DNA from: Pseudobacteriovorax antillogorgiicola
GTDB lineage: Bacteria > Bdellovibrionota_B > Oligoflexia > Oligoflexales > RGVZ01
Direction of reading: 5' to 3'
Assembly (NCBI GenBank): GCA_945865565.1
Contig: CAMBEK010000012.1
Span: 1-46,602, forward strand
DNA: 46,602 nucleotides
The stretch's first letter is position 1, and each line of letters starts with the position of its first letter. Under the pieces are notes generated by a model. The model was not told the origin of the DNA, did not search any database, and saw nothing but the letters and a program-made list of their open reading frames with translations. The position numbers were made by a program, and so were the translations under genes. Positions 34,476 through 43,241 of the stretch are shown here, piece by piece.

Positions 34476-36836
34476 GTGCAAGTCAAAACGGCCCTTTGGC
34501 CGGCGGCCGCCCTATTGTGCATCACAACGTCGCTGACCTCGGTCGGAGCCGTCCTTCCCGAGCATTATCCGCCTCAGCAAGATGCGCGACTTGGACCCCA
34601 GGTCGATCCGGATTTGAAGCGTTGGTTTGCCGAGCATGTCGATCAATTGCCAATCGCCGTACTTGAAGATCAAAAGTACCAGAAGCTGCTCCACGGTTCT
34701 GATCGTTTTACCAGGGTATATATTGAGTCCTTGCGCGGTATGCCGTTACTGCGCGGTGACAAATTGAAAGAATTGACTGAGGCCTTGAACTCAGAAATCA
34801 GCCTTGCAAAGAAAGAGTCTCGTTCGCCCCATCCGTTGACGCCTTACATGATGCAAGCAATCTTAAGTCGTGGTGGCTTGGCTGATGTTGAGGCGGCAGA
34901 CATCGAGGAATCGATGCTGAAAGTCGCTCCGCGTAGTTGCCCGGCGCGCAAGGTTTTTCTCAAGTCAATTTCAAAGGATCGTCTTGAACGGATTCCCGAC
35001 GATGCCCTTGTTGAATTGTTTGGTTCTATCAAGGATTACCGGTCGCAGCCATTCCGCAAGCAATCGTACGATATCTTTTTTTCAAATCTTTCGGTGAACC
35101 GCCGATCCCTTCTTAAAACACCAGTGACCTCAATCGTCCCCGATATTGAAGGACTGGTTGGCAAGCATTCCTGGATCGCAGGTCTTCTCGATGGAGTCGC
35201 TGGCGGAAAATCCCTGAAGCCTCTTTCGAGATCAAGAGAAGAGAGCAAGTCTGGAAATTGCAAGGACGCAGAAAAATTCTTGATTGAAGGCTTGGACGTT
35301 GAGGGTGGGCTCTTTGGTGGCAAAAAATCTGGGGCGATGCTCGATGACATGATTTTGACCGGCAACATGGTAGGCCGCTGCCTGCGCCGGAGAGGCGTTG
35401 GTCAGGCTCTTTCCTTTTGGACGGGGGTCATGCCAAGGTTTGAGAATGTTTTCGGTTTTCCCGGCAAAGCTGCTGTCTTGAACCGGATGGCATCATTGCT
35501 CTGGAACGCGGATCAGATCGAAGGCGCCAAGGTGTTTGCTCGCCAAATGCTCGTTGAGGCAAAGGCGGCCAAGGCAGATGACATCATATTGCGGGCAGAG
35601 TTTCTTCTTGCGCGAATTCTGGACGATAACAAGGAACGCAAGGAGGCAAAAGAACTCTTCGCTGATTTCGTCGCCCGCAATCCAGGCGACGAGAACTTTG
35701 AAGTTGCATTAACCAATCTTGTTCTAAGTCAGTTTGAGGATCGCGAATATACACCTGCACTTGAATCCCTTGGTGCAGCTATTGCTTACCAAGACAAACA
35801 GGCGCCGGAAAAAAGATCTTCTGCGATTAGTAGCTTTGCATTGTTCTGGCAGGGAAGGGTACACGCTGCGACCAAACGCCAGGACCTGGCGATAAACTCG
35901 TGGCGTCGTCTTGCCACGGAATATTACTCGACGTATTACGGAGTATTGGGGCATGTCCTCTATGAGAAGGCCACGGGCAAGAAAATTGTTCTGGAGCCAT
36001 CCAGAGTTCCTCGTTTCTCCCCGGATTTTTTAACTGCACCATATTCCGGCGATGACCAGTCCGGCATGGCCCGTGTTTCGGCCTTGTTCCGATTGGGCAT
36101 GCCTGCAGACGCCACATGTGAGTTGCGTGAGGTGACTCAGGACACATCTGACAGAGATCAGGTCGCTGCCCGTTCACTGGCTCTATATGCCGGAAAGGAA
36201 TGGTTGGATGCGATTCGTTTAATGGACTCGTTGCCTCGAGCGTATCGCAACTCACTGCCCCTCGGGTTTGAACGGATCTTCTTTCCGCGGGAGCATGAAA
36301 ATCTTGTTTTTGACTATGCAAAGAGATTAGGCTTGGATCCCGATTTCATTTTTGCCCTGATCCGCCAGGAGAGCGTTTTCAATCCGAAGGCCCAATCACC
36401 AGTTGGCGCATCCGGGCTGATGCAATTGATGCCGGCGACCGCCCGTGTTGAATTTTCAAAGCTGTCCAAAGGCTATATTGGCAGCGAAAAACGAGCGAAA
36501 TTCAGCCGTGCCATGCAAGACCGGTCAAACCTGTTGGACCCCGAGCTTAACGTTGCCCTCGGAATCCATCATGTTTTTCGATTGCTCTCGATATACAAAA
36601 GCCCGGTTTTCATGTTGGCCGCGTACAACGCGAGTCCCACGGCAGCCGAAAAATGGTCACGTCAGATTTCATTTGATGATCCGTTGATCGGAGTCGAACG
36701 GATTCCTTATCAGGAAACGCGAAGTTACGTGAAACTGATCATGCGTAATTATTTCTATTACAAGCGGTGGTATGTTGGGGGGCAGCCGCAAATGCCCCAT
36801 CTGGAATACCTGCTCAGCAAGGTCGAAAAAAAATAA
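34476..36836 (+). CDS. Soluble lytic murein transglycosylase (Slt family)
   Basis: 786 residues. A signal peptide (M-Q-V-K then A-L-W-P-A-A-A-L-L-C) leads to a long superhelical alpha domain of TPR-like repeats, as in Slt70, and the C-terminal SLT domain. Catalytic Glu is in R-Q-E-S-x-F-N-P (Glu632), followed by G-A-S-G-L-M-Q-L-M-P-A-T-A and A-Y-N-A-S-P, the canonical lysozyme-like motifs. It cleaves the MurNAc-GlcNAc bond, forming 1,6-anhydro ends, in the periplasm. I start at GTG 34476, seven bases after GGGAG; it could be transcribed with the three genes before it, whose last stop lies 14 bp upstream. Confidence 0.92.
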   Translation: MQVKTALWPAAALLCITTSLTSVGAVLPEHYPPQQDARLGPQVDPDLKRWFAEHVDQLPIAVLEDQKYQKLLHGSDRFTRVYIESLRGMPLLRGDKLKELTEALNSEISLAKKESRSPHPLTPYMMQAILSRGGLADVEAADIEESMLKVAPRSCPARKVFLKSISKDRLERIPDDALVELFGSIKDYRSQPFRKQSYDIFFSNLSVNRRSLLKTPVTSIVPDIEGLVGKHSWIAGLLDGVAGGKSLKPLSRSREESKSGNCKDAEKFLIEGLDVEGGLFGGKKSGAMLDDMILTGNMVGRCLRRRGVGQALSFWTGVMPRFENVFGFPGKAAVLNRMASLLWNADQIEGAKVFARQMLVEAKAAKADDIILRAEFLLARILDDNKERKEAKELFADFVARNPGDENFEVALTNLVLSQFEDREYTPALESLGAAIAYQDKQAPEKRSSAISSFALFWQGRVHAATKRQDLAINSWRRLATEYYSTYYGVLGHVLYEKATGKKIVLEPSRVPRFSPDFLTAPYSGDDQSGMARVSALFRLGMPADATCELREVTQDTSDRDQVAARSLALYAGKEWLDAIRLMDSLPRAYRNSLPLGFERIFFPREHENLVFDYAKRLGLDPDFIFALIRQESVFNPKAQSPVGASGLMQLMPATARVEFSKLSKGYIGSEKRAKFSRAMQDRSNLLDPELNVALGIHHVFRLLSIYKSPVFMLAAYNASPTAAEKWSRQISFDDPLIGVERIPYQETRSYVKLIMRNYFYYKRWYVGGQPQMPHLEYLLSKVEKK

Positions 36837-36849
36837 ACTTCGGAAACGC

Positions 36850-37512
36850 TCACGCCAAAAGTTGTGCTCCAGGCTGTCTGTCCGGATGGGCAGCTTTGCA
36901 TTCCGGCAGAGCAAGGCCCCTCTCGCCAATGCCGTGAAGTAACGGCCATTGACGAGAATCAACGTTAAAGCGCAAGGCATTGTAGATCTGGGGTATCAAA
37001 CATAGATCTGCCATCGTGATCGAATCGCCAAAACTGAATTTCCCTGGTTTCCCATGCTGCAGCAGCTTTTCATATCCGGCCAATCCCGCGCTGATCCAAT
37101 GGTGTGCCCATTTTGCTTGTTCAGCCTTGTCCTGGCTGTGCATGCGCATGACGGAAAGGTTCTGGATGGGTTGCGTGTTGCATGCGATCTGAAGCATCAA
37201 TTGCCTTACATATAGGCGATCCAGAGGATCTTTTGGCAACAGTGCCGGAGTGGGGTTGGTTTCTTCCAGCCATTCCAAAATCGCCAATGACTCTCCAAAG
37301 CACCTTCCGGCGATTTCAATGGCGGGGACAAAACCAACAGGGTTGACCTTCAAGTAGTCCGGGGATTTTTGAGCATCGGCCAACAGGTTGACGGGGACGT
37401 CATGATAAGAAATGCCTTTGATTTTCATGGCCCAACGAACACGCCACGAACTCGATGAACGCCAATAGTGATAGAGCGTCATGGATTTATTCGCATCATT
37501 GGTTTGTGTCAT
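36850..37512 (-). CDS. maiA: Zeta-class glutathione S-transferase, maleylacetoacetate isomerase-like
   Basis: 220 residues. The thioredoxin-like N-domain carries R-S-S-S-S-W-R-V-R, the zeta-class motif that in human GSTZ1 reads S-S-C-S-W-R-V-R; the Cys is Ser here. N-P-V-G-F-V-P-A-I (glutathione-binding cis-Pro) and E-S-L-A-I-L-E-W-L-E-E follow, then the all-helical C-domain. Members isomerise maleylacetoacetate in tyrosine breakdown, but no other gene of that pathway is here, so the exact substrate is open. ATG preceded by GGGAG. Last in a minus-strand group; converges with the transglycosylase gene, 13 bp apart. Confidence 0.82.
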   Translation of the reverse strand: MTQTNDANKSMTLYHYWRSSSSWRVRWAMKIKGISYHDVPVNLLADAQKSPDYLKVNPVGFVPAIEIAGRCFGESLAILEWLEETNPTPALLPKDPLDRLYVRQLMLQIACNTQPIQNLSVMRMHSQDKAEQAKWAHHWISAGLAGYEKLLQHGKPGKFSFGDSITMADLCLIPQIYNALRFNVDSRQWPLLHGIGERGLALPECKAAHPDRQPGAQLLA

Positions 37513-37524
37513 CCCATGCTCCCA

Positions 37525-38277
37525 TCAGTCCAGTTGGACATTTAATTCAGAACCGATACCAGCGTGCGTCAGTGTGTTCAGGGTGCGCCACGCCATCAAT
37601 TCGACGCCGCAAGCAGCAGCCTCACGTAAAGCCTTCGCATATTTTGGATCAATTTCGTGAGCCGCTCGAAATATTTCGCCATCCGGACGGTTCACAAGAA
37701 AAAACATGACACATCGCACGCCTTCTGAGGCTAGCCGCGAGAGCTCATGGAGATGCTTGAGGCCCCGTGAAGTGACCGCGTCAGGAAATGCGATTGCGTG
37801 TTCCAACTTCATGGTGGCATTTTTGACTTCGATGACACAGATGTCTTTGCCGCTGCCATCCCGGTCCAGCCCAATATCGCAGCGTGATTCGCTGCTAATC
37901 GGAACTTCGCGCTTTAGACTGGAATAGCCTTTGAGGGATGGAATTTGTCCGGATGAAATCGCCTCGGCCACGATTGCGTTGGGCCGGGCCGTGTTGACCC
38001 CGATAAGACCACCGTCAGGGGATTCAGTCAGCTCCCATGTGAAGTGAAGTTTCCTCTTTGGGTCGGGATTCCATGATAGATAGACAATGCTGCCCGGATC
38101 TCCGCAGGTCTTCATGGTGCCAGTATTTGCGCAGTGGGCTACGACAACCGGGGGTTCTGCATCGATGGCGGAATTTGGCACGCCAGGATGACTGTCGATC
38201 AATTCAACATCCGCAAAAAAGCGCTTGTACCTGCGGATGAGTCGCCCCTTAATCAAGGGACTTGAAAAACTTGGCAT
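37525..38277 (-). CDS. sfsA: SfsA family protein
   Basis: 250 residues. It shows the SfsA signature: R-L-I-R-R-Y-K-R-F-F-A-D-V at the start (nucleic-acid-binding OB-like part), V-A-H-C-A-N-T-G-T-M, G-V-N-T-A-R-P-N and, in the C-terminal half, a PD-(D/E)xK-like core D-R-D-G, C-V-I-E-V-K-N-A-T. First known as sugar fermentation stimulation factor in E. coli, its fold suggests a nuclease. The ATG at 38277 lies eight bases after GGAG and overlaps the end of the patatin gene by 29 bp; a TTG six codons upstream is less likely. Confidence 0.92.
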   Translation of the reverse strand: MPSFSSPLIKGRLIRRYKRFFADVELIDSHPGVPNSAIDAEPPVVVAHCANTGTMKTCGDPGSIVYLSWNPDPKRKLHFTWELTESPDGGLIGVNTARPNAIVAEAISSGQIPSLKGYSSLKREVPISSESRCDIGLDRDGSGKDICVIEVKNATMKLEHAIAFPDAVTSRGLKHLHELSRLASEGVRCVMFFLVNRPDGEIFRAAHEIDPKYAKALREAAACGVELMAWRTLNTLTHAGIGSELNVQLD

Positions 38278-39853
38278 CGTCCCGCTCCAATTCAAGCAGC
38301 TTCATCACCGGCAATAGCTTAAATCCGTATTTTGCAAGTTTGGCCTCGTAAACCTGATGGCGTTCCCGAAGCTGGCGCATTGTATGTTCGTAGGCAAGTT
38401 TGACCAATTTGGTCCGGATCCGGTAACGCATTGGGGAACCCGACATCAGTTCAGCGCATTCTTCGTCAGGCTGAAACACGATAAAATCTACATCCGGATA
38501 GCGCTCGGTCAGATGCATCAGCGTGACATGAAAGCGGGTCGATACCAATGCTTTGATTGCCTGGATGGTCGAGTAGATTCCTCCCAATTTATCTACGGAT
38601 CCTGGCACAAGGGTTCCATATGGCTTCAGGGGATCCACGATAAAAACGAGTTTGCAGCCCCGTTCAATCAATAATTCGACGTTGCATGATTTGGTTATCT
38701 GGCCGTCGACAAACCAGCGATTTTTTAGTTTTGTCGGCATGAAGAATGGCGGAAGGGCGCACGATGCCCTTAGCGCGTCTGAGATACTGACATCATCCCA
38801 CGGTGGTTTTCCGAAGGTGACATGCTCAAACGAGTCTTGGTCCGTTGCACCGATGTAGAGTTCAAGATTTTCGTTCGCAAGGAAAGAGTCCTTGAAGTCA
38901 AAAGCCTCAATGGCAGCCTTGAAATATTTTTTTAAAGCCTCGCCCTTGAAAAATCCGGTAGGGAACGCGCGGAATATCTTGTTTACCCACTTTTGCGGAT
39001 CAAGTCCTGACCAGGACAGTGATTCAAAACCGATCCTCTTTGCGATGTCCACGCCCGCGACGTCAAACAAGATTTTGCTGCTCAATGGCGGCAGCTTGTC
39101 GGATTTTCCATACAGTGCCTTGATGACTTCCGCGATGGGAACGCCGCCTGCGGTCATGGCTGCCATGATGGAGCCACTGCTGACTCCAGAATAGACGCCA
39201 GCGTCACACAGTTCGCGACCGTTTTTGCCATCCAGCGCACGCTCTAAAGCATAGACGCAACCAATCTGAAACAAAAAGCCTTCTAATCCGCCGCCGCTAA
39301 AGGCGATTCCGGTCCGTGGTTTTTCGTTTAATTTAGCTTTGCCTTGAATGTCAGTACGACGCGATTCAATGACGCGAAATATCCAGCGCAGGAGTTGGGC
39401 TGTGGCGGGAGGATCAATGATGACATCACGCACCTGGACGCGGCCTAATTCCAGGCTTCGCGCCACATCGGACTTGTTGTTGCTGCGGAGGATGGCCACA
39501 ACCCGGCTCATGGGAAAAAGGAAGTCCGGACCCCACAGTTCTGCGAACATCGCCACATCATCCCTGATTTTTCCGATGGCAGCTCGAGCTTCGATCGCTG
39601 GCTCATCGCCGACGGGGCGTTCATCGTAGATCAAGAGGTCGACTGGAAAGTGCCTGAGGTGTGGTGTTACGCCGTCAAGGTCTGTGAGCAACGTAACTTC
39701 CAGCAGGCGCCCTTGCAGCATCGGATGGTCGATTTCCCAAGTCGGTGCCCGGGAAAAAGCCGACTCGACCTGCGTCGCATCCAGCCGGCTTAGGGACTTC
39801 TTGACGGCTTCAACCTGGGGAGCCGTTCCGACATACAGCAGGAAATATTTCAC
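38249..39853 (-). CDS. Patatin-like phospholipase with extra N-terminal domain
   Basis: 534 residues. The C-terminal two thirds are a patatin domain: oxyanion-hole G-G-G-L-E-G-F (187-193), nucleophile elbow G-V-S-S-G with Ser225, and catalytic Asp383 in F-V-D-G-Q. Such enzymes are Ser-Asp dyad acyl hydrolases of lipids. Residues 1-170 are an alpha/beta region resembling a degenerate receiver-like fold (D-L-L-I-Y-D-E-R, later V-V-A-I-L-R-S-N-N-K-S), which I cannot assign. No signal peptide, so it is probably cytosolic or peripheral. The start is GTG overlapping the dsbD stop by four bases, with AGGGA upstream. Confidence 0.88.
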   Translation of the reverse strand: MKYFLLYVGTAPQVEAVKKSLSRLDATQVESAFSRAPTWEIDHPMLQGRLLEVTLLTDLDGVTPHLRHFPVDLLIYDERPVGDEPAIEARAAIGKIRDDVAMFAELWGPDFLFPMSRVVAILRSNNKSDVARSLELGRVQVRDVIIDPPATAQLLRWIFRVIESRRTDIQGKAKLNEKPRTGIAFSGGGLEGFLFQIGCVYALERALDGKNGRELCDAGVYSGVSSGSIMAAMTAGGVPIAEVIKALYGKSDKLPPLSSKILFDVAGVDIAKRIGFESLSWSGLDPQKWVNKIFRAFPTGFFKGEALKKYFKAAIEAFDFKDSFLANENLELYIGATDQDSFEHVTFGKPPWDDVSISDALRASCALPPFFMPTKLKNRWFVDGQITKSCNVELLIERGCKLVFIVDPLKPYGTLVPGSVDKLGGIYSTIQAIKALVSTRFHVTLMHLTERYPDVDFIVFQPDEECAELMSGSPMRYRIRTKLVKLAYEHTMRQLRERHQVYEAKLAKYGFKLLPVMKLLELERDDAKFFKSLD

Positions 39854-41700
39854 TGGTTTTTCCCTGTGCCCCCGGAATTTTTCGAAAATTCGCTCATCCG
39901 ACCCAGCAAGGTGTCGGCTGGTGTGTAGCCCATAACAGCGTCTTTTCCAGCCAGGTCTCCAGAGGACGGGATCATGGTCAGCGTCGGCAGGCTTTGCAGA
40001 TTGTATTTATCTTGCAAGGCATCGTTGGCATCAGATCCCTCGGTCAAATCCAGTTTCAGGAGTATCCAATTTTTATTCAACTCCGCGATCACGCGCGGAT
40101 CCTCAAAAGTTGTGACGTCCATTTTTTTGCATGCATCGCACCATTCGGCCCAGGCGTCGATCAGGATAGGCTTATTTGCGGCCTTGGCTGCGGCGTAGGC
40201 CGCGGCTTCATCTTTCATCCAAGGAAGGGATTCTGGCATTGTCGTACCGTTTTCAGCGTTGTAGTCGGCTCTGCTCGACGGGGAAAAATAAAGTTGGCTG
40301 CTGGAAAATATTCCGACGGCCAGAACCAAGGCTGGTGCCAAACTCATCGCCTTGCTGTTGTGCAGGAACGGAACTGCGATCCAAACGAGAAGCATTGCCA
40401 ACCCGAGCGGTGCGAATATTCCCGACAGTATGCTGAAGTGGGGTTTCAGTTGTTGTAGCAATCCGTAAGCGGGAACACGAAGGTAGTAAAGGGCAAGGGC
40501 AAACATGATGGATGCAAAGACGAGTTTCGTTGCGATTTGCACCCGGTAGTTGACTTTGATTTTGCTGACCTTCGCTGCGGCTCCACCAAGAAAGACATAG
40601 GGGAGTGAAAATCCCAGGCTGTAAGTTGCAATCAGTGCAACGGACTCAGCAAAAGAAGCTGATTTGGCACTATACGCCAACAAGGCGGCCAGAATGGGGC
40701 CGGTGCAAGGGGACGCGACGAGGCCGGCACCCGCGCCCATCAGAAAAACGTTGAGGATCGATGGTTTTCCAGATCCGAACTTCATGCCGAGGTTTTGTAG
40801 TGAGGAAAAATTGCCGTACCCGAGCATGGTCAGGCCAAGCAAAGCCATCACGGCGGCAAAAAATAGATTGAACTTTGAGTTGGCAAGGATGCTGCCGAAC
40901 AGGCCGCCGCTCAGTCCGGCCGCGACGCCGGCAATGGTGTACGTCACCAAAATTCCAGCAGCATAGAGGCTCGCATTGCGCAAACCGTGGCCTCCACGCC
41001 CACTCAGAACCCGAATCGTTATCGGAATCATCGGGGCAACACATGGAGTGAGGTTGGTCAGGAGCCCGCCAATAAAGACGACTAGTAACAGCGCCCAAAT
41101 GGACAGCGTCCCGGATTCGAGTTTACGGGCCAATCCGGATTCAAAATCCACTTGCTCTTTTGGTGCTCCAGCTTTGCCCTGAGTTGAGGCTGCGGCCGTA
41201 AGAGCCGGGACGTCGCCCGCTGGTTGAATATCAAGTCGTGCATCGACCAATGCGACGCTAAGTTTCTCGGTGAAGGGAAACAGGCAAACGCCTTCGGCGC
41301 AGGCGGTGTAAGTCACCGAAACCGGGATGTTACTCCCCAAAGTGGCAACGGGGCCTGAGAACCGGATGATGAATTCTCCGCCGTCGATGAGTTGGGTTGG
41401 TTGCCCTGAAATCGGGTCGGGCTTGAGTGTGCCCGCCGGTGCGGATTTTGCGCTTTCGCTGAAGCCAAAGGGGGGCGCGAATTTAATTCGATCCTCGTAC
41501 AGGGCGAAGCCTCTGTCTGTGGATAGGCGCAAAGAGACTTCAACTGTGTTTCCGTCAACGGTCGTGGCGCCGGCCGAAGTCCAATGGACCACTTCGTGGG
41601 GGGCTACGGTTAAAGCGGCTGGACCGGATGCAATTGCAGGGGTCCCAATAAGGGTATAAAGGGGGATCAAGCTCGAGAGGGCGATCAGCAGGGATTTCAT
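39850..41700 (-). CDS. dsbD: Thiol:disulfide interchange protein DsbD
   Basis: 616 residues. A signal peptide leads to the alpha domain with the C-x4-C pair (Cys134, Cys139), then eight TM helices with Cys220 (L-T-P-C-V-A-P) and Cys332 (A-S-P-C-T-G-P), then a periplasmic thioredoxin-like gamma domain with W-C-D-A-C (521, 524). All six functional cysteines are present. It carries electrons from cytosolic thioredoxin to periplasmic disulphide isomerases and cytochrome c maturation factors. The ATG at 41700 (M-K-S-L-L-I) makes a good signal peptide; ATG 41709 is too close to the GGAG. First gene of a minus-strand operon. Confidence 0.94.
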   Translation of the reverse strand: MKSLLIALSSLIPLYTLIGTPAIASGPAALTVAPHEVVHWTSAGATTVDGNTVEVSLRLSTDRGFALYEDRIKFAPPFGFSESAKSAPAGTLKPDPISGQPTQLIDGGEFIIRFSGPVATLGSNIPVSVTYTACAEGVCLFPFTEKLSVALVDARLDIQPAGDVPALTAAASTQGKAGAPKEQVDFESGLARKLESGTLSIWALLLVVFIGGLLTNLTPCVAPMIPITIRVLSGRGGHGLRNASLYAAGILVTYTIAGVAAGLSGGLFGSILANSKFNLFFAAVMALLGLTMLGYGNFSSLQNLGMKFGSGKPSILNVFLMGAGAGLVASPCTGPILAALLAYSAKSASFAESVALIATYSLGFSLPYVFLGGAAAKVSKIKVNYRVQIATKLVFASIMFALALYYLRVPAYGLLQQLKPHFSILSGIFAPLGLAMLLVWIAVPFLHNSKAMSLAPALVLAVGIFSSSQLYFSPSSRADYNAENGTTMPESLPWMKDEAAAYAAAKAANKPILIDAWAEWCDACKKMDVTTFEDPRVIAELNKNWILLKLDLTEGSDANDALQDKYNLQSLPTLTMIPSSGDLAGKDAVMGYTPADTLLGRMSEFSKNSGGTGKNQ

Positions 41701-41783
41701 CCGATCCATTCTCCAAAGAAAATAGCGAGTTGGAGAGACCCTAGCAGATTCCGCGAACTGCCGTCACGAAGTAATGAACGTGC

Positions 41784-41812
41784 TTGACGCAGGGATGTCT
41801 TTCGCATAAATA
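41784..41812 (+). promoter_or_regulatory. Sigma-70 promoter of rplX
   Basis: TTGACG (41784-41789), 17-base spacer, TAAATA (41807-41812), 36 bases before the rplX ATG. Five of six bases match the consensus at -35 and four of six at -10, and the spacing is ideal. Confidence 0.65.
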
Positions 41813-41848
41813 CCCGGTTCCATTTATGAACGTACCGGAAGTTTAACC

Positions 41849-42187
41849 ATGACCGATTTGACCAAACACGAAGTGAAGTGCCGCCTGAAGAAGGGCGACG
41901 AAGTTGTAGTCCTTTCGGGGCGTTGCGCCGGCCAAAAGGGCAAAATTGACCGCATCGACCGGAAACACGACAAGGTTTTCGTTGCGGGCGTCAACTTAGT
42001 GAAGCGCCACACCAAGCCGTCTGTATCAGACCAAGAAGGCGGGATCGTGGACAAGGCTTCTCCGCTGCATGTCAGCAAGGTTGCCTTGGTTGACCCAAAG
42101 ACCAAAAAAGCCACGCGCATCGGTTACAAAATTGAAGACGGCAAGAAGGTCCGTTTTGCCAAAGCATCTGGCACCATCCTCGCGTAA
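41849..42187 (+). CDS. rplX: 50S ribosomal protein L24
   Basis: 112 residues. An N-terminal KOW domain (L-K-K-G-D-E-V-V-V-L-S-G) is followed by G-V-N-L-V-K-R-H-T-K-P-S and Q-E-G-G-I-V-D-K-A-S-P-L-H-V-S, the hallmark of bacterial L24, which starts 50S assembly on 23S rRNA. Zinc Cys pairs seen in some L24 are absent. The gene stands alone, with its own promoter and terminator; normally it lies in the spc operon between rplN and rplE. None of those genes is near. Confidence 0.95.
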   Translation: MTDLTKHEVKCRLKKGDEVVVLSGRCAGQKGKIDRIDRKHDKVFVAGVNLVKRHTKPSVSDQEGGIVDKASPLHVSKVALVDPKTKKATRIGYKIEDGKKVRFAKASGTILA

Positions 42188-42220
42188 GTTTTAGCTCTGT
42201 CGGACTCCGGCAGATACAAA

Positions 42221-42257
42221 GCCAGCGATTCCTTGATTGGGATCGCTGGCTTTTTTT
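42221..42257. terminator. Bidirectional intrinsic terminator between rplX and the stress protein gene
   Basis: GCCAGCGATTCC (42221-42232) pairs with GGGATCGCTGGC (42239-42250), a 12-bp stem with a six-base loop and one G-T pair, followed by seven T. Two to three A stand before the stem, so it could also act on the minus strand, where the stress-protein stop codon overlaps the T-run. Confidence 0.9.
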
Positions 42258-43173
42258 ATCTTTTCGTTGTCTGGGGCTGGGAAGCCTCATTGCCCCTCAA
42301 GATCAACACAGAATGGGGCCCGTTGATCGCCTGCGGATAACTCACACTTCCTAGCATCGCCCGGCCAAAGAAACCGTGTCCGTGCGCGCCAAGGATCAGC
42401 AGATCGGCATTGTGCTCACGCATGGTGTTGGCAATGGCCTTGTGCACCGGCTCATGGGTCACAATCGAATCGGTGACCACTGGGCCCAGATCTGCGATTT
42501 TTCGCATCAGCGATTCATTTTTTTCAATCAATTGCTGTTCAACCCAGGGTCTGATGTTGACCGCCATATCGGGCATTAGCTGCCCGAGGGTGCTGGCCAG
42601 CCTGTGTGGAAAGGCTGACAAGATCGTAAGGCTGCCTATCCCTGCGGGGTGCCAGCTAATAAATCGTTGAATGCATTCGTTCATGTATGGGGAATGATCT
42701 GTTGCCAGCACACAACTTACTGGCTTGTCTTCATGTGAATGCTTGGCCAGTAGAATGCTTTGCTTCGCATGGACGACGACGCTTCTTGCCACGCTTCCCG
42801 CAAGAAGTCCCTCGACCGGACCGTGTTTTTCCCAGCCGAGCGCAATCAAATCAGCCTTGACCGAGTCGGAGTAGGTGCAAATGGCAGAGCCAGGAAATCC
42901 TCCCAAGACTTCCCTGCGGAGCGCTCGCATTCCCAGGTTTTCCAGTCGAGCTGCGGCGTCGCGCAATTCAGTTTCAGCCCCTTCTTGCTCCATGGCTTCA
43001 ATCCGCGCCGCGACATCGCCTGATCCGGGAGGCAGGCCAAAATATTCCGGGCCAGTCAGCCGGTCGATTGCATGGACTGCGTGGATTTCCGATTTCGGAA
43101 ATCGAAGAGCAGCCAAGAGTTGCATGGCATGCACATGATTTTCTGGCGAGCTGACCCCAAGGACAATGCGCAT
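42256..43173 (-). CDS. Tandem universal stress protein (two UspA domains)
   Basis: 305 residues with two Usp domains in a row. The second has the ATP-binding loop L-I-L-G-A-H-G-H-G-F-F-G-R-A-M-L-G-S-V-S close to the G-2x-G-9x-G-S/T pattern; the first has a degenerate version (L-I-A-L-G-W-E-K-H-G then G-L-L-A-G-S-V-A). Cytosolic; stress survival. The ATG at 43173 follows AAGGAG by six bases, so an upstream in-frame start at 43218 is not used. Shares the terminator with rplX. Confidence 0.88.
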   Translation of the reverse strand: MRIVLGVSSPENHVHAMQLLAALRFPKSEIHAVHAIDRLTGPEYFGLPPGSGDVAARIEAMEQEGAETELRDAAARLENLGMRALRREVLGGFPGSAICTYSDSVKADLIALGWEKHGPVEGLLAGSVARSVVVHAKQSILLAKHSHEDKPVSCVLATDHSPYMNECIQRFISWHPAGIGSLTILSAFPHRLASTLGQLMPDMAVNIRPWVEQQLIEKNESLMRKIADLGPVVTDSIVTHEPVHKAIANTMREHNADLLILGAHGHGFFGRAMLGSVSYPQAINGPHSVLILRGNEASQPQTTKR

Positions 43174-43241
43174 GATGATCTCCTTCTGGCCGTCTGGGCC
43201 CGATAAGCCAGAAAGCAAGAAGTGTGAAAAAGGGCTCGAGG

